From CAXBPY01 sp003455275 (GTDB lineage: Bacteria; Bacteroidota; Bacteroidia; Chitinophagales; UBA10324), in the NCBI GenBank assembly GCA_963977675.1, contig CAXBPY010000012.1, positions 1 through 60,739 of the forward strand: a stretch of 60,739 nucleotides of DNA. Reading direction: 5' to 3'. This document shows positions 26,209 through 34,009 of the stretch, one piece after another; the stretch's first letter is position 1; the number at the start of each line of letters is the position of its first letter. Below the pieces are notes generated by a model. The model was not told the DNA's origin and did no database searches. It saw nothing but the letters and a program-made list of their open reading frames with translations. The translations under genes were made by a program, and so were the position numbers.

Positions 26209-28149
26209 TTGGAAAATAAACACGGGCTCAACAAGCTCACCTTTGCCGGATTATTAGTCACACTCGGAATTATTTATGGTGACATTGGAACCTCGCCTCT
26301 CTATGTGATGCAGGCGATTCTCTACAAGCAACCAGTAACACAACTCTTGGTCTATGGTGGACTATCGTGTGTGTTCTGGACACTCACCATTCAGACCACC
26401 ATCAAGTACATCATACTCACCCTTAGGGCTGATAACAAAGGCGAGGGTGGAATTTTTTCCTTATATGCACTTGTGCGTAAGCGAGGCAAATGGTTAGTGT
26501 ATCCTGCAATTGTTGGTGGTGCTGCTTTGTTAGCTGATGGTGTGATTACACCGAGTATCACTGTTTCATCTTCAATTGAAGGATTAAAATTTTATGATGC
26601 CGACCTTAACACTGTACCTATAGTAATTGCCATCATCTGTTTCCTGTTTGTTTTTCAGCGGCTCGGAACAAAACTCGTTGGCAGTTCTTTCGGGCCAATT
26701 ATGTTCATCTGGTTCAGTATGCTTGGCATTCTCGGCTTCATAAATCTGAATCATCACTGGCAAATTCTCTCTGCGATTAATCCGGTTTGGGCGCTGAAGT
26801 TTTTACTTTTTTACCCCGGAGGATTTTGGTTGCTCGGTGCAGTTTTCCTCTGTACTACGGGAGCAGAAGCATTGTATTCAGACCTTGGTCATTGTGGAAG
26901 AAAAAATATTCGAATGAGCTGGACATTTGTAAAAGTGTGCCTGCTCCTCAGCTATTTCGGACAAGGCGCGTGGATCATGCAGCATAACGGAGAAATTCTT
27001 GATTCCCAAAATCCATTTTATGAATCCATGCCTGATTGGTTCCGCTTGATCGGAATTGTGATTGCAACTGCAGCCTCCATCATTGCGAGTCAGGCACTCA
27101 TCACAGGAAGTTTCACATTGATAAACGAAGCTATGCGACTCAACTTGTGGCCCAAAGTTCGTGTGCTTCATCCAACAGATTTGCGCGGACAGATTTATGT
27201 TCCGAGTGTAAACATTCTACTCTTCATTGGATGCATTTCAATGGTGCTCGGCTTTCGTGAATCAAAAAATATGGAAGCCGCATACGGCCTTACCATCAGC
27301 ATTTGCATGTTAATGACAACCGTTCTTTATTCAACTTACTTGTATGTGAAGCGCGGATCATACTTACTGGTTGGTTTTGCTGCCACCATTTTTCTTGCCA
27401 TTGAATTATCCTTTCTCATTGCGAATCTCAGCAAGTTTCCGAATGGAGGATATGTTACAGTGTTTATTGGTTCTGCGCTTTTCTGTGTAATGTATATCTG
27501 GTATCGTGCTCGCAAAATCAAGAATCGCTATCTTGAGTTTGTGAATGTGCGTGACTTTCTTTCTCCGCTAAAAGAACTGAGCGACGATAAATCAGTTCCA
27601 AAATTTGCATCGCATCTCATCTATCTCACCAGTGCTGATTATCCTTCACAAATGGAATCTAAAATTTTCTATTCCATTTTTAACAAGCGCCCGAAACGAT
27701 CCGATGTTTATTGGTTTATTCATGTGGATGTAGTTGACGAGCCCTACACACTCGAATATGTAGTAACACCGCTTGTGCCCGGCGATGTGTTCCGGATCGA
27801 CTTTATGCTTGGATTCAGAGTACCGCCGAGAATCAATTTGTATTTCAAAAAAGTGGTGGAGAATATGGTGGCAAATAAAGAAGTGGATACAACCAGCCGG
27901 TATGAATCTCTCAATCGTCAAAATGTAACAGGTGATTTCCGATTCGTTGTGATTGAAAAGTTTTTGAGTTTCGAAAATGAATTGCCCTTCATTGAGAAAC
28001 TTATCATGGATGGATATTTCTTTTTAAAGAATCTTTCTTTGAAAGAAGGTAAGGAATTCGGCCTTGATACCAGCTCAGTTACCATTGAAAAATTTCCTCT
28101 CATTCTCACTCCGCCTCGAGAGTTTAATATCAAGCGGGTTTACGAGTAG
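26209..28149 (+). CDS. kup: KUP-family potassium uptake protein
   Basis: KUP signatures are clear: LGIIYGDIGTSPLYV in helix 1, TLRADNKGEGGIFSLYAL, ADGVITPSITVSSSIEGL, and TGAEALYSDLGHCG. About twelve transmembrane helices are followed by a ~200-residue cytoplasmic C-terminal domain. I place the start at the TTG of 26209, because ENKHGLNKLTFAG then gives the family's usual ~20 residues before GDIG. The frame is open back to another TTG at 26131, and no in-frame ATG occurs before residue 60. A TAATTTTG at 26178-26185 could be the -7 element, though no -33 partner is visible. It imports K+ with protons. Confidence 0.92.
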   Translation: MENKHGLNKLTFAGLLVTLGIIYGDIGTSPLYVMQAILYKQPVTQLLVYGGLSCVFWTLTIQTTIKYIILTLRADNKGEGGIFSLYALVRKRGKWLVYPAIVGGAALLADGVITPSITVSSSIEGLKFYDADLNTVPIVIAIICFLFVFQRLGTKLVGSSFGPIMFIWFSMLGILGFINLNHHWQILSAINPVWALKFLLFYPGGFWLLGAVFLCTTGAEALYSDLGHCGRKNIRMSWTFVKVCLLLSYFGQGAWIMQHNGEILDSQNPFYESMPDWFRLIGIVIATAASIIASQALITGSFTLINEAMRLNLWPKVRVLHPTDLRGQIYVPSVNILLFIGCISMVLGFRESKNMEAAYGLTISICMLMTTVLYSTYLYVKRGSYLLVGFAATIFLAIELSFLIANLSKFPNGGYVTVFIGSALFCVMYIWYRARKIKNRYLEFVNVRDFLSPLKELSDDKSVPKFASHLIYLTSADYPSQMESKIFYSIFNKRPKRSDVYWFIHVDVVDEPYTLEYVVTPLVPGDVFRIDFMLGFRVPPRINLYFKKVVENMVANKEVDTTSRYESLNRQNVTGDFRFVVIEKFLSFENELPFIEKLIMDGYFFLKNLSLKEGKEFGLDTSSVTIEKFPLILTPPREFNIKRVYE

Positions 28150-28190
28150 GATTGTGCTCATTCTGATTTTCAAAAAACTACTTTCGCCTC

Positions 28191-29210
28191 ATGACTGCCG
28201 TTCGTGATGGACTGAATTTTATTTCGAAGCTCACACCTTCACGCATCGTGAATGCTGGAAAAGTTTTATCGAGCTACTACTACTCTCGCATTACATCAAA
28301 ACCATCACAATGGGGAATGCCCATTAGCATTTCGTTTGAACCAACCACGAGTTGCAATCTCCGCTGTCCGGAATGTCCGAGCGGTTTGCGCTCTTTCACG
28401 CGAGATACAGGAATGCTGGAAGAAAATTTTTTCCGTCAGACAATTGACGATATGCATTCGCATTTGCTCTACCTGATTTTTTATTTTCAAGGTGAACCAT
28501 ATCTCAACACAAAATTTCTGGAGATGGTGAAGTATGCTTCTTCGAAAAAAATTTACACCGCTACTTCCACCAACGCTCACTACCTCAATGATGATGCTGC
28601 AAAAAAAACTGTTGAGTCTGGGTTAGACCGCCTGATTATTTCTATTGACGGAACCACACAGGATGTGTATGAGAATTACCGTGTGGGCGGGCAACTTTCA
28701 AAAGTGATTGAAGGCACAAAAAATATTGTGAAGTGGAAAAAAGAATTGCAGAGCAAAACGCCTCACATCATTTTTCAATTCTTAGTAGTGAAACCAAATG
28801 AACATCAGGTGGAAGATGTAAAAAAACTTGGGAAAGAACTCGGTGTGGATGAAGTGCGATTCAAAACCGCACAGGTTTATGACTATGAAAACGGGAATGA
28901 TTTGATTCCGGAAAACATGAAGTATTCACGCTACAAAAAAAATGCAGATGGAAAGTGGAGCATCAAAAACAAATTGCTCAATCATTGCTGGAAGCTCTGG
29001 CACTCGTGTGTGGTGACTTGGGATGGTTGGGTGGTGCCCTGTTGTTTTGATAAAGATGCGCAGCACAAACTCGGTTCACTGAAACAGGAAAGTTTCAAAT
29101 CGCTCTGGCAGAATAGTGCTTATCAAAATTTCCGTGCCTCGTTATTGAAAGCAAGAAATCAAATTGACATATGCACCAATTGCACTGAGGGGACTAAGGT
29201 TTGGAGTTGA
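28191..29210 (+). CDS. Radical SAM/SPASM-domain protein
   Basis: The cluster-binding CxxxCxxC is at Cys55, Cys59 and Cys62 (TTSCNLRCPECPSG), within a start typical of radical SAM enzymes. The C-terminal SPASM region has further cysteines: HSCVVTWDGWVVPCCFD and DICTNCTEGT, which would bind auxiliary Fe-S clusters. SPASM proteins modify peptides, enzymes or cofactors; no peptide substrate gene is visible nearby, so the target is unknown. Length 339 residues is ordinary. It lies 41 bases after kup and ends in a terminator hairpin. Confidence 0.88.
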   Translation: MTAVRDGLNFISKLTPSRIVNAGKVLSSYYYSRITSKPSQWGMPISISFEPTTSCNLRCPECPSGLRSFTRDTGMLEENFFRQTIDDMHSHLLYLIFYFQGEPYLNTKFLEMVKYASSKKIYTATSTNAHYLNDDAAKKTVESGLDRLIISIDGTTQDVYENYRVGGQLSKVIEGTKNIVKWKKELQSKTPHIIFQFLVVKPNEHQVEDVKKLGKELGVDEVRFKTAQVYDYENGNDLIPENMKYSRYKKNADGKWSIKNKLLNHCWKLWHSCVVTWDGWVVPCCFDKDAQHKLGSLKQESFKSLWQNSAYQNFRASLLKARNQIDICTNCTEGTKVWS

Positions 29211-29243
29211 AAAAAAAGGAGAACATTAATGCTCTCCTTTTTT
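29211..29243 (+). terminator. Rho-independent terminator after the radical SAM gene
   Basis: The arms AAAAAGGAGAACAT and ATGCTCTCCTTTTT pair with one mismatch and are followed by T-rich sequence on the plus strand. The A-run on the other side would let it also serve the convergent gene ending at 29266. Confidence 0.78.
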
Positions 29244-29265
29244 CTTAGGATGATACCCTTCATTG

Positions 29266-29841
29266 TTAATACTTAATTCCGGTTGCTTCAAACAAAATTG
29301 AAGACCCGCTAACGACTATGTTTCCAATTTCATAGGTCATTTTGCATTTATCGCAACCTGCGTCTGGAAAACACTTTACATTCAAGGATCCATCGTGGTT
29401 AAATATTGCTGCCGGAGAACAAGTTGCTTCGCTACCTCCGTGCTTGCAAAAGCAATGCACTGTTAAATCAACAGAAGGCCCACCTCCATTTATTATTGGC
29501 TGCATATTATTTGTTGTAAAATCAAAAACAAAAATTTTGTATTGATCTGAAGATGTTCTGCATTCAAAACCTGCATCACCATTTTCAGATGTTCCGGTCC
29601 AATTCTTTCGGTTCAAGAGAACATAGGTTTTCTCAACTTCTCCACTTGCACTCGAAATAGCTTTTCTAACAGTTGCAACGCCACCTGTATCCATCACTAA
29701 TGTGAATGTGACCTTCTTTGTCGTATCATTTGAAGCAAGAGATACATATGAGTAAGTAACTCCGGGAAAGAAAGACTGTTGTGAATATGATACATTAAAG
29801 AAAAAAAGTGAAATGATGAATAGGCATGAATTTGTTTTCAT
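29266..29841 (-). CDS. Secreted Cys-rich hypothetical protein
   Basis: The signal peptide MKTNSCLFIISLFFFNVSYS is followed by ~170 residues without a membrane segment. Eight or so cysteines, concentrated in the C-terminal half (HCFCKHGGSEATC, KCFPDAGCDKCKM), suggest disulfides or a metal site after export. The N-terminal half has alternating strands. I do not recognise a family. It is a single gene facing the radical SAM gene; the CxxC-like spacing does not match a known maturation substrate, so I draw no link. Confidence 0.68.
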   Translation of the reverse strand: MKTNSCLFIISLFFFNVSYSQQSFFPGVTYSYVSLASNDTTKKVTFTLVMDTGGVATVRKAISSASGEVEKTYVLLNRKNWTGTSENGDAGFECRTSSDQYKIFVFDFTTNNMQPIINGGGPSVDLTVHCFCKHGGSEATCSPAAIFNHDGSLNVKCFPDAGCDKCKMTYEIGNIVVSGSSILFEATGIKY

Positions 29842-29932
29842 GGGGGTAAATTTTTGCTAAAAAAAAAAAAATACTCTTCAAATTACCAAATATTTTTTTC
29901 GAATCATCTAGTCGTTTTTTCATAAAGAGTGA

Positions 29933-29963
29933 TTTGCTATGTCAAACCTCACAATTATTTTTG
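29933..29963 (+). promoter_or_regulatory. Predicted promoter of the TetR gene
   Basis: TTTG (29933-29936), 19 bases, then TATTTTTG (29956-29963) is an exact fit to TTTG-N19-TANNTTTG. The predicted start of transcription (~29969) falls inside the operator dyad at 29965-29978. Confidence 0.75.
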
Positions 29964-29964
29964 C

Positions 29965-29978
29965 CTAACGACCGTTAG
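29965..29978. promoter_or_regulatory. Probable TetR operator
   Basis: This is a perfect 6-bp dyad, CTAACG-AC-CGTTAG. It starts one base after the -7 element and ends five bases before the TetR start codon. Binding here would block transcription initiation, the usual autorepression of TetR regulators. No second copy was found before paaA. Confidence 0.68.
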
Positions 29979-29983
29979 TTAGT

Positions 29984-30559
29984 ATGGCAATCGCAATCAA
30001 GAGAAAAGAACAGATTCACAGCACTGCCCGAAATCTTTTTCGTGAGAAAGGATATGCCGCCACCAGTATGCGCCATCTTGCTGCTGAGTTGGGAATTGAA
30101 GCCGCGAGTTTATACAGCCACATAAAATCAAAAGAAGAAATACTGCAGCAAATTTGTTTTGAGCTGGCAGAAGAATTTCTTTCAGCCACAGAAGAGTTGC
30201 AGAAGAAAAAACTTTCAGCAAAAGAATTATTGCGCAAAGCTGTGAGCGCGCACATCCGGATCATCACAAAGAACATGAATTCATCTGTTGTGTTCCTGCA
30301 TGAGTGGCGGCATTTGAGCGAACCATTTCTTTCTGATTTCAAACTGATGCGCCGCAGGTATGAGAATTTTTTTCTTAACATTCTTTCCAAAGGAGAAAAA
30401 GAAAAAGTTTTTAAAGTGGAGAATGAAAAGCTAACACTCTTTGTAATTTTTTCTGCAATGAATGGAATCTACGAGTGGTTCACACCAAAAGGAAAATTGC
30501 AACCTGGAGAAATTGCAGAACAGATGACCGAAGTTTTTTTAAATGGAATACTGAAATAA
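29984..30559 (+). CDS. TetR-family transcriptional regulator, probable paa/acyl-CoA regulator
   Basis: Residues ~5-52 (IHSTARNLFREKGYAATSM, then HLAAELGIEAASLYSHIKSKE) are a standard TetR helix-turn-helix. The remaining ~135 residues form the helical ligand-binding and dimer domain; the tail (EIAEQMTEVFLNGI) resembles fatty-acid or phenylacetate regulators. It precedes paaABCD by 146 bases on the same strand. TetR-type PaaR proteins that respond to phenylacetyl-CoA are established in other bacteria, so regulation of the paa genes is likely but inferred. It has its own promoter overlapped by a dyad operator. Confidence 0.9.
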   Translation: MAIAIKRKEQIHSTARNLFREKGYAATSMRHLAAELGIEAASLYSHIKSKEEILQQICFELAEEFLSATEELQKKKLSAKELLRKAVSAHIRIITKNMNSSVVFLHEWRHLSEPFLSDFKLMRRRYENFFLNILSKGEKEKVFKVENEKLTLFVIFSAMNGIYEWFTPKGKLQPGEIAEQMTEVFLNGILK

Positions 30560-30563
30560 TAAA

Positions 30564-30661
30564 ATATATGGGACACGGATTTTCACTGATGAAACTGATT
30601 AATACGGAAATAATTATCTGTGTCTATCCGTTCAATCCGCATGAATCTGTGTCCCATTGTA
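30564..30661. repeat. Long imperfect inverted repeat between the TetR gene and paaA
   Basis: The outer arms GGGACACGGAT (30570-30580) and ATCTGTGTCCC (30645-30655) pair with one G-U. Flanking bases TATAT/ATTGTA extend the pairing loosely. The inner part repeats related words (ATCCG, AATCCGC, AATCTGTGTC). No ORF. It could act as attenuator or terminator between the two transcription units. Confidence 0.65.
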
Positions 30662-30705
30662 TTGCTTATAACAAATAATAAATCAACCAATAAACTTCTC
30701 AAACT

Positions 30706-31698
30706 ATGTATGGAAATGCTGACCCTCTACCGGAAGACAAAAATCTGAAAGCGAATATTCCGCCCGATGATCCGGTGAAGCTTGCTGAGTTTGAAGCACG
30801 CATTGACCGCGGAGAAAAAATTGAACCGCATGATTGGATGCCTTATGAGTATCGCCGCCAGCTCACGCGCATGATTGAGCAACACGCGCACAGCGAAATC
30901 ATGGGCGCGCTTCCCGAAGGCACATGGATTACACGCGCACCGGGCTTCAAACGCAAGCTCGCACTCATTGCGAAAGTGCAGGACGAGATTGGTCACGCGC
31001 ACTTGCTTTACAGCGCCGCAGAAACGCTCGGCAAATCGCGCGAAGCGATGATAAATGATTTGCTCAGCGGTAAATCGAAATACAGTAATGTGTTCAACTA
31101 TCCGGCGCGCACATGGGCGGATGTAACTGTGATTGGATTTTTGGTGGACGCTGCCGCCATCGTGAATCAGGTGATTAACTCAAAAGGAAGTTATGGTCCT
31201 TACTGCCGCGCACTCGAGCGCATTTGTTACGAAGAATCATTTCACCTGAAGCAAGGTCACGATGCATTTCTCGCTCTTGCAACCGGGACAAAGGCGCAGC
31301 GTGCCATGGCACAGGAAGCATTGAACAGGTGGTTCCGTCCGCTCATTCATTTCTTCGGTCCGTCAGATAAAGCATCGGTGCACACCGAGAAACTGATGAA
31401 GTGGAAAATAAAACTTGCATCGAATGATGACATGCGCAATCAGTTTTATGACCAGTATGTTCCGAAGATTTACGAACTCGATTTAACATTTCCCGACCCG
31501 AACTTTAAGAAGAACGAAGCCACCGGCAACTGGGAATTCAGCGACCCCGACTGGGATGAATTCAAGCGCGTGATTAATGGTGATGGACCGTGTAATGCAG
31601 AGCGCATCGCCGTTCGCCACTATGCAGAAGAGCACGGGCGCTGGGTGCGCAAAGCGCTGATGAGTCCGATTCAAAAAACTTCAATTCCGTTTGCATAA
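30706..31698 (+). CDS. paaA: Phenylacetyl-CoA epoxidase subunit A
   Basis: This is the catalytic diiron subunit. It has RQLTRMIEQHAHSEIMGALPEG early on, then AKVQDEIGHAHLLYSAAETLG, ICYEESFHLKQGHDAF and RNQFYDQYVPKIYELDLTFPD near the end. The Glu and ExxH residues in these helices are the ferritin-like iron ligands. At 330 residues it is slightly longer than E. coli PaaA. With PaaB, C and D it epoxidises the ring of phenylacetyl-CoA using O2 and reducing power from PaaE. Its stop overlaps paaB by one base (TAATG). Confidence 0.96.
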   Translation: MYGNADPLPEDKNLKANIPPDDPVKLAEFEARIDRGEKIEPHDWMPYEYRRQLTRMIEQHAHSEIMGALPEGTWITRAPGFKRKLALIAKVQDEIGHAHLLYSAAETLGKSREAMINDLLSGKSKYSNVFNYPARTWADVTVIGFLVDAAAIVNQVINSKGSYGPYCRALERICYEESFHLKQGHDAFLALATGTKAQRAMAQEALNRWFRPLIHFFGPSDKASVHTEKLMKWKIKLASNDDMRNQFYDQYVPKIYELDLTFPDPNFKKNEATGNWEFSDPDWDEFKRVINGDGPCNAERIAVRHYAEEHGRWVRKALMSPIQKTSIPFA

Positions 31699-32102
31699 TG
31701 TTTCCAATCAAAGAACCAATTACTGACCCGCGCATCAAGCGCCTCGACCTCGACGAAGTTTTCGGAAAAGGCCGTGTGACTGAAAATGAAAACTGGATTA
31801 CATGGGAAGTTTTTCATCAGAAGAAGCGCGGCGACCAACACATACATGTAGGAATTGTTCATGCGCCGGATGAAGAACTCGCGTTGCTGTTTGCGAAAGA
31901 ACAATTCGGCAGAAGATTGAAGTGCGTGAATATCTGGGTGGTGAAGTCAGCGCACATTCACACATTCAGCACAGAAGATGAAGACATGTTTGATAATGCT
32001 GTTGCTCCCGAAAAATTATATCGCGAAGCAGCGGGTTTTAAGGTGATGGAAAAAATTAATCGTTACAAAAAATCTAAAAAAGAAAATAGTGGAACACATT
32101 AA
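31698..32102 (+). CDS. paaB: Phenylacetyl-CoA epoxidase subunit B
   Basis: This small subunit of the epoxidase complex is recognised from position and from WEVFHQKKRGDQHIHVGIVH, AKEQFGRR and WVVKSAHIHTF. The last ~35 residues (EKLYREAAGFKVMEKIN, then a Lys-rich tail) extend it to 134 residues, against about 95 in E. coli. The 3' end overlaps the paaC start by 14 bases. Confidence 0.93.
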   Translation: MFPIKEPITDPRIKRLDLDEVFGKGRVTENENWITWEVFHQKKRGDQHIHVGIVHAPDEELALLFAKEQFGRRLKCVNIWVVKSAHIHTFSTEDEDMFDNAVAPEKLYREAAGFKVMEKINRYKKSKKENSGTH

Positions 32103-32838
32103 GAATCTCATTCTCCGCATGGCGGACGATGAACTGATTATCGGTCATCGAAACAGCGAGTGGACGGGCATTGGTCCCATCATTGAAGAAGACATTGCTT
32201 TCTCTTCTATGGCTCAGGATAAAATCGGTCACGCGCTGGCGAACTATTCTATTCTTGAAAAAGAATTTAAGATGCAGAACCCCGACCATCTTGCTTTCTT
32301 CCGGAAAGAAACGGAGATGCTTAACTCGCAGCTCACTGAACTTCCGAATCACGAATATGATTTCAGTTTGGTTCGTCATTTTCTTTTTGACCATGCAGAG
32401 TTCTTGCGTTATGAAATGCTGACTGAATCATCGTTTGCTCCGCTTGCCAATCTTTCTAAAAAGATAAAAGGCGAACTGAAATATCATGTGCTTCATGCCG
32501 ACACCTGGCTCACACGATTGGGAAATGCAAATGAAGAAAGTCATGCGCGAATGCAGAGTGCGATGAACCAAGTGTTCCCTTATGCACTCGGAATTTTTGA
32601 AGAGTCACCATTCGAATCGCAATTGATTTCAGAAAAAGTTTTTGCAGGTGAAAAAATTCTTCAGGAAAAATGGCTCGAAAAAATTTCGCCCATCATTGCA
32701 AAATCAAATCTGAAAATTCCTGCTGCTGCAAAGCCAATTCTCGGAGGAAGAAAAGGATTTCACACCGAACATCTTTCTTCATTGCTGAAAGAAATGAGTG
32801 AAGTAATTAGTAGCGAAAACGAAGGGATTGAATGGTAA
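32089..32838 (+). CDS. paaC: Phenylacetyl-CoA epoxidase subunit C
   Basis: This is the structural partner of PaaA, also ferritin-like but catalytically inactive in characterised complexes. The start is the GTG at 32089, because IKNLILRMADDELIIGHRN aligns with the N-terminus of PaaC. An ATG at 32119 would cut this helix. Further motifs are EEDIAFSSMAQDKIGHALAN and LKYHVLHADTWLTRLG. Length 249 equals the E. coli protein. It overlaps paaB by 14 bases. Confidence 0.93.
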   Translation: MEHIKNLILRMADDELIIGHRNSEWTGIGPIIEEDIAFSSMAQDKIGHALANYSILEKEFKMQNPDHLAFFRKETEMLNSQLTELPNHEYDFSLVRHFLFDHAEFLRYEMLTESSFAPLANLSKKIKGELKYHVLHADTWLTRLGNANEESHARMQSAMNQVFPYALGIFEESPFESQLISEKVFAGEKILQEKWLEKISPIIAKSNLKIPAAAKPILGGRKGFHTEHLSSLLKEMSEVISSENEGIEW

Positions 32839-32847
32839 AAATTCTTA

Positions 32848-32930
32848 TGACTCCTTTTGTATTTACTCTTAAAACTCCCAGTTAAATTTTACTAAGAGTT
32901 ATTGGAGTTGATAAGGAGTATTAGGAGTTT
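32848..32930. repeat. Inverted array of GGAGT words between paaC and paaD
   Basis: The left part has ACTCC/ACTCT words on the plus strand. The right part has AGAGTT, GGAGTT, GGAGTA and GGAGTT spaced 8-10 bases apart, so the two halves can fold on each other in several registers. It fills the 107-base gap inside the paa operon. Confidence 0.6.
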
Positions 32931-32945
32931 GAATAAAAGTTAAAA

Positions 32946-33437
32946 ATGGAAACAACAGTTTTTAATAAGAATGAAATTCTGAAATCACTTGAGCAAGTGA
33001 TGGACCCGGAAATTCCTACGCTCTCGGTAATTGATATGGGAATGATTACCGGAGTGGAAGAAACATCTGCTGGTGTGCGCGTGAAAATGATTCCGACTTT
33101 TATGGCTTGCCCCGCTATTCATCTAATCAAAAATTCTATTCAGAAAAAAGTAGAGTCGCTCGGCTTTGAAAATGTAGAAGTTCAAATTGATGAATCCATC
33201 ACATGGAACAGCGACCGCATCACTCCTAACGGAAAAAAACTGTTAGAAAATTTCGGGCTCGGAACACCACAGCGCCATAAAGGAAAATTTGGAATGGAAG
33301 AAATTGCTCACAGCAAGTGCCCTCATTGCGGAAGCGAAAACACAACGATGAATTCAATTTTCGGAAGCACACTTTGCCGCAGCACACATTTCTGTTTTGA
33401 CTGCAAGCAGGCGTTCGAAAGATTTAAACCAGTGTAG
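32946..33437 (+). CDS. paaD: PaaD: MIP18/DUF59-type Fe-S assembly protein with zinc ribbon
   Basis: Residues ~8-90 form a MIP18/DUF59 domain (VMDPEIPTLSVIDMGMI and FMACPAIH with its conserved Cys). The C-terminal ~45 residues carry CPHCGSENT and CRSTHFCFDCKQAFERF, a four-or-more-Cys zinc-ribbon as in PaaD of other bacteria. It is thought to mature the epoxidase metal centre. Length 163 matches the family. paaE, the expected next gene, is absent. Confidence 0.92.
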   Translation: METTVFNKNEILKSLEQVMDPEIPTLSVIDMGMITGVEETSAGVRVKMIPTFMACPAIHLIKNSIQKKVESLGFENVEVQIDESITWNSDRITPNGKKLLENFGLGTPQRHKGKFGMEEIAHSKCPHCGSENTTMNSIFGSTLCRSTHFCFDCKQAFERFKPV

Positions 33438-33455
33438 AAAATATTTTTTCAGTCA

Positions 33456-33842
33456 ATGAAATTTCTCCTCCTGATTTTCTTCTCTTACATTTTCACTTCG
33501 CTTCATGCGCAGTCAATTGACTCACTCATTGTTCATGCAAAACCCGGAACTACTGTTGAGCAATTCAATCAGTTGCTTCAGACAAATAAATATGTGCTTG
33601 TAGATTTTTATGCCGACTGGTGTGCGCCATGTAAAAAACTTGCACCCATTATTCAGGACATTTCAAAAGAATATTCTTCAACTGTTTTAGTCATTAAGGT
33701 GAATCAGGATGAGAACAAACCGCTTTTCGATTTGCTGCAAGTATGGGAACTTCCAACTCTTCGAATTTATCGGAATGGAAAAATCTTATGGTCCGGAGAA
33801 GGGTTTTTTCCGAAGGAAGTGATTGAAGAGCAACTGAAATAG
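33456..33842 (+). CDS. Secreted thioredoxin-family protein
   Basis: The signal peptide MKFLLLIFFSYIFTSLHAQ is followed by a thioredoxin fold with the active site WCAPC near residue 55 (DFYADWCAPCKKLAP). The cis-proline strand is ELPTLRIYRNGK. It should be a periplasmic disulfide reductase or oxidase. It starts 18 bases after paaD and may be co-transcribed, though no role in phenylacetate degradation is known for such a protein. Confidence 0.88.
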   Translation: MKFLLLIFFSYIFTSLHAQSIDSLIVHAKPGTTVEQFNQLLQTNKYVLVDFYADWCAPCKKLAPIIQDISKEYSSTVLVIKVNQDENKPLFDLLQVWELPTLRIYRNGKILWSGEGFFPKEVIEEQLK

Positions 33843-33912
33843 TGAAATTTTCAGTCTTCAGCATTCCGGTTTCCGCCTCTTCTAATTGTTTATAAATATT
33901 TCCAACTCTTTA

Positions 33913-33943
33913 CTTGTTGATGTGAAAGGCATAATTAACTTTC
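33913..33943 (+). promoter_or_regulatory. Predicted recA promoter
   Basis: CTTG (33913-33916), exactly 19 bases, then TAACTTTC (33936-33943) fits TTTG-N19-TANNTTTG with one mismatch in each box. It would start transcription near 33950, sixty bases before the recA ATG. Confidence 0.5.
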
Positions 33944-33952
33944 GTTCCCCTT

Positions 33953-33968
33953 CCTGAATTGGTTCAGG
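33953..33968. promoter_or_regulatory. Dyad in the recA leader
   Basis: This is the perfect inverted repeat CCTGAA-TTGG-TTCAGG, at about +4 to +20 relative to the predicted start. The position suits a repressor operator or an RNA hairpin; no T-run follows, so it is not a terminator. It does not match the E. coli LexA box. Confidence 0.5.
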
Positions 33969-34009
33969 ATGAACACGATTAATTTTTTTAAGAATAAATA
34001 ATAAAGTTT

